Shown here one piece after another: positions 12,391-14,019 of a stretch of 14,019 bases of DNA (its first letter is position 1; every line of letters starts with the position of its first letter). The notes below the pieces were generated by a model. It ran no database searches and was not told the origin of the DNA. It saw only the letters and a list, made by a program, of their open reading frames with translations. The stretch lies in NCBI GenBank assembly GCA_003490025.1, contig DNJC01000103.1, positions 1-14,019 on the forward strand, written 5' to 3'. The stretch is from Geobacter sp. (GTDB taxonomy: Bacteria; Desulfobacterota; Desulfuromonadia; Geobacterales; Geobacteraceae). The translations under genes and the position numbers were made by a program.

Positions 12391-13067
12391 CATTTCCCCT
12401 TGCGCCTGGCCAGGAGCATCACGTTCCCCGCCGTGAAGAGCAGCGCGCCCAAAAGGGCCGCCATCGCCCCCGGTTCCCGGTGGATCTCCACGATGGCGAC
12501 CGGCGCCGGCGTCAGTTCCACGTGCTTCAGGTAGATCCCGAACCCCTTGTGGAATACCGGCTGGTTCGGCTGCACCTCCTTCACCGCCCCCCCGACCCGC
12601 AGCTCCGCGCGATAGTTCTTCATCATCCCCATCTGCCCCATCTCGAAATTGATCCTCTCCACCTGGACCCGTTCGCCGTCGGGGAAGCCGATCGATCCCC
12701 CCTCCGTGAGTTGCATCTGCTGTTTGAACCCGCTGAAGGCGGAGATGAGGTGGGCGATCACCACCAGCAGGAAACCGGCGTGCATCAGGTGCGGCGCTAT
12801 GCTGCGCCCCTTTTTCCTGAGCGCCTCGATGCTGCAGAGGAGCGCGTTCACGCACAAGAGCGCGATGAGCGCGACGCAGATCCAGAGCCACCAGGAGAAG
12901 GAGAGCGGCGCCTCCTTCAGGAAGTAGAAGAGCGGCATCTCGTTCAGGCCGCCCCCCTCCGAGCTGGCGCGGGAGAAAGAGCCGACCGCCAGCGCCAGCA
13001 TCACGCCGGCGAGGAGCCAGAGGCCGAGGCTGAGGGAGCAAAGGGTGGTGTAGAGTCGTTTTAGCAA
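12390..13067 (-). CDS. resB: ResB/Ccs1-like cytochrome c assembly protein, compact form
   Basis: ResB (Ccs1) works with CcsA in system II cytochrome c maturation: heme export and attachment to CXXCH in the periplasm. The 225-aa protein has four hydrophobic segments (about 10-30, 56-80, 95-112, 201-220) and one periplasmic domain (about 113-200). PHLMHAGFLLVVIAHLISAFSG holds H93, H96 and H106, and QPNQPVFHKGFGIYLKHVEL matches the end of the ResB extracellular domain. It is about half the usual length of ResB (roughly 450-600 aa). The start is TTG 13065-13067 with GGAG 6 nt upstream; the ATG just upstream is in another frame. It lies 86 nt after ccsA on the same strand, probably in one operon. 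Confidence 0.85.
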   Translation of the reverse strand: MLKRLYTTLCSLSLGLWLLAGVMLALAVGSFSRASSEGGGLNEMPLFYFLKEAPLSFSWWLWICVALIALLCVNALLCSIEALRKKGRSIAPHLMHAGFLLVVIAHLISAFSGFKQQMQLTEGGSIGFPDGERVQVERINFEMGQMGMMKNYRAELRVGGAVKEVQPNQPVFHKGFGIYLKHVELTPAPVAIVEIHREPGAMAALLGALLFTAGNVMLLARRKGK

Positions 13068-13104
13068 GGGGTGCTCCGATCATCGGATCGATCCGCCGGA
13101 TACG

Positions 13105-13131
13105 GGGACTGGCTCCGCAGGTGCCTGTCCC
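13105..13131. repeat. Short palindromic repeat, family E, between ccsA and resB
   Basis: GGGACTGGC (13105-13113) and GCCTGTCCC (13123-13131) pair over 9 positions with one mismatch around a 9-nt loop. The element is of a type I recall as recurrent in Geobacter genomes. Two 12-bp palindromes flank it: CGGATCGATCCG (13084-13095) and CCGACCGGTCGG (13137-13148). Confidence 0.6.
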
Positions 13132-13153
13132 ACTGTCCGACCGGTCGGTCCGA

Positions 13154-13870
13154 TTAAAAGCTGTGCGAGCTCCGCATCAGCATGCTGACGCCGAGATAGG
13201 TGAACAGCGTCACGAAAAAGCCGACGATGCCGAGCCAGGCAAACGGGCGGTCCCAGACCTGCCCCTTCAGACGCAGGTGCAGGTAGAGCGAATAATAGAG
13301 CCAGAGTATGGAGGTCCAAAGCTCCTTCGCCGTCCAGAGCCAATAGGTTCCCCAGGCGTAGTAACCCCAGATGCCGCCGCTCACCATGGAGAGCGAGAAG
13401 AAGCTGTACCCAACCAGCGCCGCCCGGTACTGCAGGTCGAGGATCTGCCTCTCCTCCCGGCGCAGGTACAGCACGCCCAGAAGCGCGGCCAGGCCGAAGA
13501 GGGCGTAGGCGAAGAAGGCCAGGGCCACGTGCAGCTCGAACCAGTAGGTGTCGAGGATCGGCGGGAGCGGCATGTTGAGGGTCGGGAAAGGGAGCGCGAA
13601 AAGGGCGAAAAGCCCGGCGAGGGCGCCGCACCCCCAGGCAAAGAAGCGGTCACCGGAAAGCCCACGGCTGTAGACGAAGGGGAGCGCCATGAGCCCGATG
13701 GAGCAGGAGAAAAAGGCGAGGGTGTCCTGCGGCCCGATGAGCGGCAGCCTCCCCAGCCCGACTCCGCGGGAGGCGAGGTAGATCAGGCTGCAGGAAAGCG
13801 CGAGGACGAAGACCGGTCGCCTGAAGGAGGAGAGGTAGAGGAGCGCGGATGTGATCAACAACCATTTCAT
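13154..13870 (-). CDS. ccsA: CcsA/CcsB-type cytochrome c assembly (heme handling) protein
   Basis: CcsA-family heme handling protein, partner of ResB in system II. The 238-aa protein is almost wholly hydrophobic with about eight membrane helices. It has the tryptophan-rich WWD region (residues 167-184: IWGYYAWGTYWLWTAKEL), H114 in the FELHVALAFFAYALFG helix, H198, and the C-terminal HSF (H236) matching the HSY of the family. In the WWD core the usual WDPKE reads WTAKE, so the Asp is Thr180. I choose ATG 13868-13870 (MKWLLITSALLYL); a TTG seven codons upstream has no ribosome binding site at a proper distance, and the site before the ATG is weak too. The promoter must lie in or beyond the repeat at the right edge. 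Confidence 0.88.
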   Translation of the reverse strand: MKWLLITSALLYLSSFRRPVFVLALSCSLIYLASRGVGLGRLPLIGPQDTLAFFSCSIGLMALPFVYSRGLSGDRFFAWGCGALAGLFALFALPFPTLNMPLPPILDTYWFELHVALAFFAYALFGLAALLGVLYLRREERQILDLQYRAALVGYSFFSLSMVSGGIWGYYAWGTYWLWTAKELWTSILWLYYSLYLHLRLKGQVWDRPFAWLGIVGFFVTLFTYLGVSMLMRSSHSF

Positions 13871-13908
13871 GGAATCATCCAAAAGAGGCAAGCAGAGGGC
13901 CGTCCACT

Positions 13909-14019
13909 CCCTCGCCCTCCGGGAGAGGGTGCCCGAAGGGCGGGTGAGGGCGGTGCCACGAAGTGAGGGTCATGCCTACTGCAGCGCCCTCACCCCAACC
14001 CTCTCCCGGAGGGCGAGGG
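13909..14019. repeat. Long inverted repeat, family A, copy 2 (ends at window edge)
   Basis: The left outer arm at 13909-13930 and right arm at 13998-14019 are exact complements over 22 bp, containing the same 20-bp core as copy 1 (2255-2274). Inner arms GGGTGAGGGC (13942-13951) and GCCCTCACCC (13986-13995) also match copy 1. The interior of about 34 nt differs from copy 1. The element may continue beyond the window. Confidence 0.85.

Noticed and set aside
12214..13083. Minus-strand frame starting with ATG just before resB
   Set aside because: It is a different frame from the membrane protein, is Arg/Gly-rich, and runs through the terminator into the cyclophilin gene; resB with its TTG start is the real gene.
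1..14019. CRISPR array, tRNA, rRNA, insertion sequence or parS site
   Set aside because: I found no regularly spaced direct repeats, no clover-leaf sequence, no transposase frame and no TGTTTCACGTGAAACA match by eye; a single diverged parS could be missed.

Overview
The window looks like chromosomal DNA of a Geobacter-group bacterium (Desulfuromonadia/Geobacterales; Geobacter, Geomonas or Citrifermentans type). This is inferred from gene content: an F1 operon with both b' and b subunits, parAB next to the ATP synthase genes, a tiny triheme c-type cytochrome, a c-heme sensor, an mglBA pair, a compact ResB/CcsA cytochrome c assembly pair, high G+C, and several families of short palindromic repeats between genes. 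I see no tRNA, rRNA, CRISPR array, insertion sequence, integrase or prophage. Most genes are housekeeping genes.

Layout. On the minus strand, 1-4143 holds parA-parB (overlapping by 8 nt), a 627-nt gap full of repeats, then atpX (b') - atpF (b) - atpH (delta) - atpA (alpha, cut by the window edge). The ATP synthase genes are almost contiguous (1-nt gap, start/stop overlap, 8-nt gap). A TTGACA promoter with a perfect 14-bp palindrome across its -10 region lies upstream. On the plus strand follow a triheme cytochrome (4367-4618) with an FNR/CRP-type palindrome centred at -41.5 from its predicted start of transcription and a strong terminator; a repeat-filled gap; a membrane heme/HAMP/PAS sensor with no output domain (5087-6289); an RRM protein with a histone-H1-like tail (6373-7029); and uvrC (7126-8952). 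uvrC converges on the minus-strand mglB-mglA pair (8962-10114). Upstream of mglB is a phosphohexomutase (10215-11624, minus), divergent from a periplasmic cyclophilin (11783-12358, plus). A terminator separates the cyclophilin from the convergent minus-strand ccsA-resB pair (12390-13870). The right edge is a second copy of the long inverted repeat seen near 2255-2382.

How the genes fit together. Three loci concern c-type cytochromes: a substrate (the triheme protein), a sensor that carries its own heme, and the ResB/CcsA apparatus that attaches heme in the periplasm. The ATP synthase uses the proton gradient that such respiration makes. ParAB and MglAB are two spatial-organisation systems, for chromosome and polarity respectively. 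No clearly new multi-gene system is visible. The most interesting points are the regulatory palindromes at the atp and cytochrome promoters, the output-less heme sensor, the changed WWD motif of CcsA, the unusual RRM protein, and the number of different palindromic repeat families.
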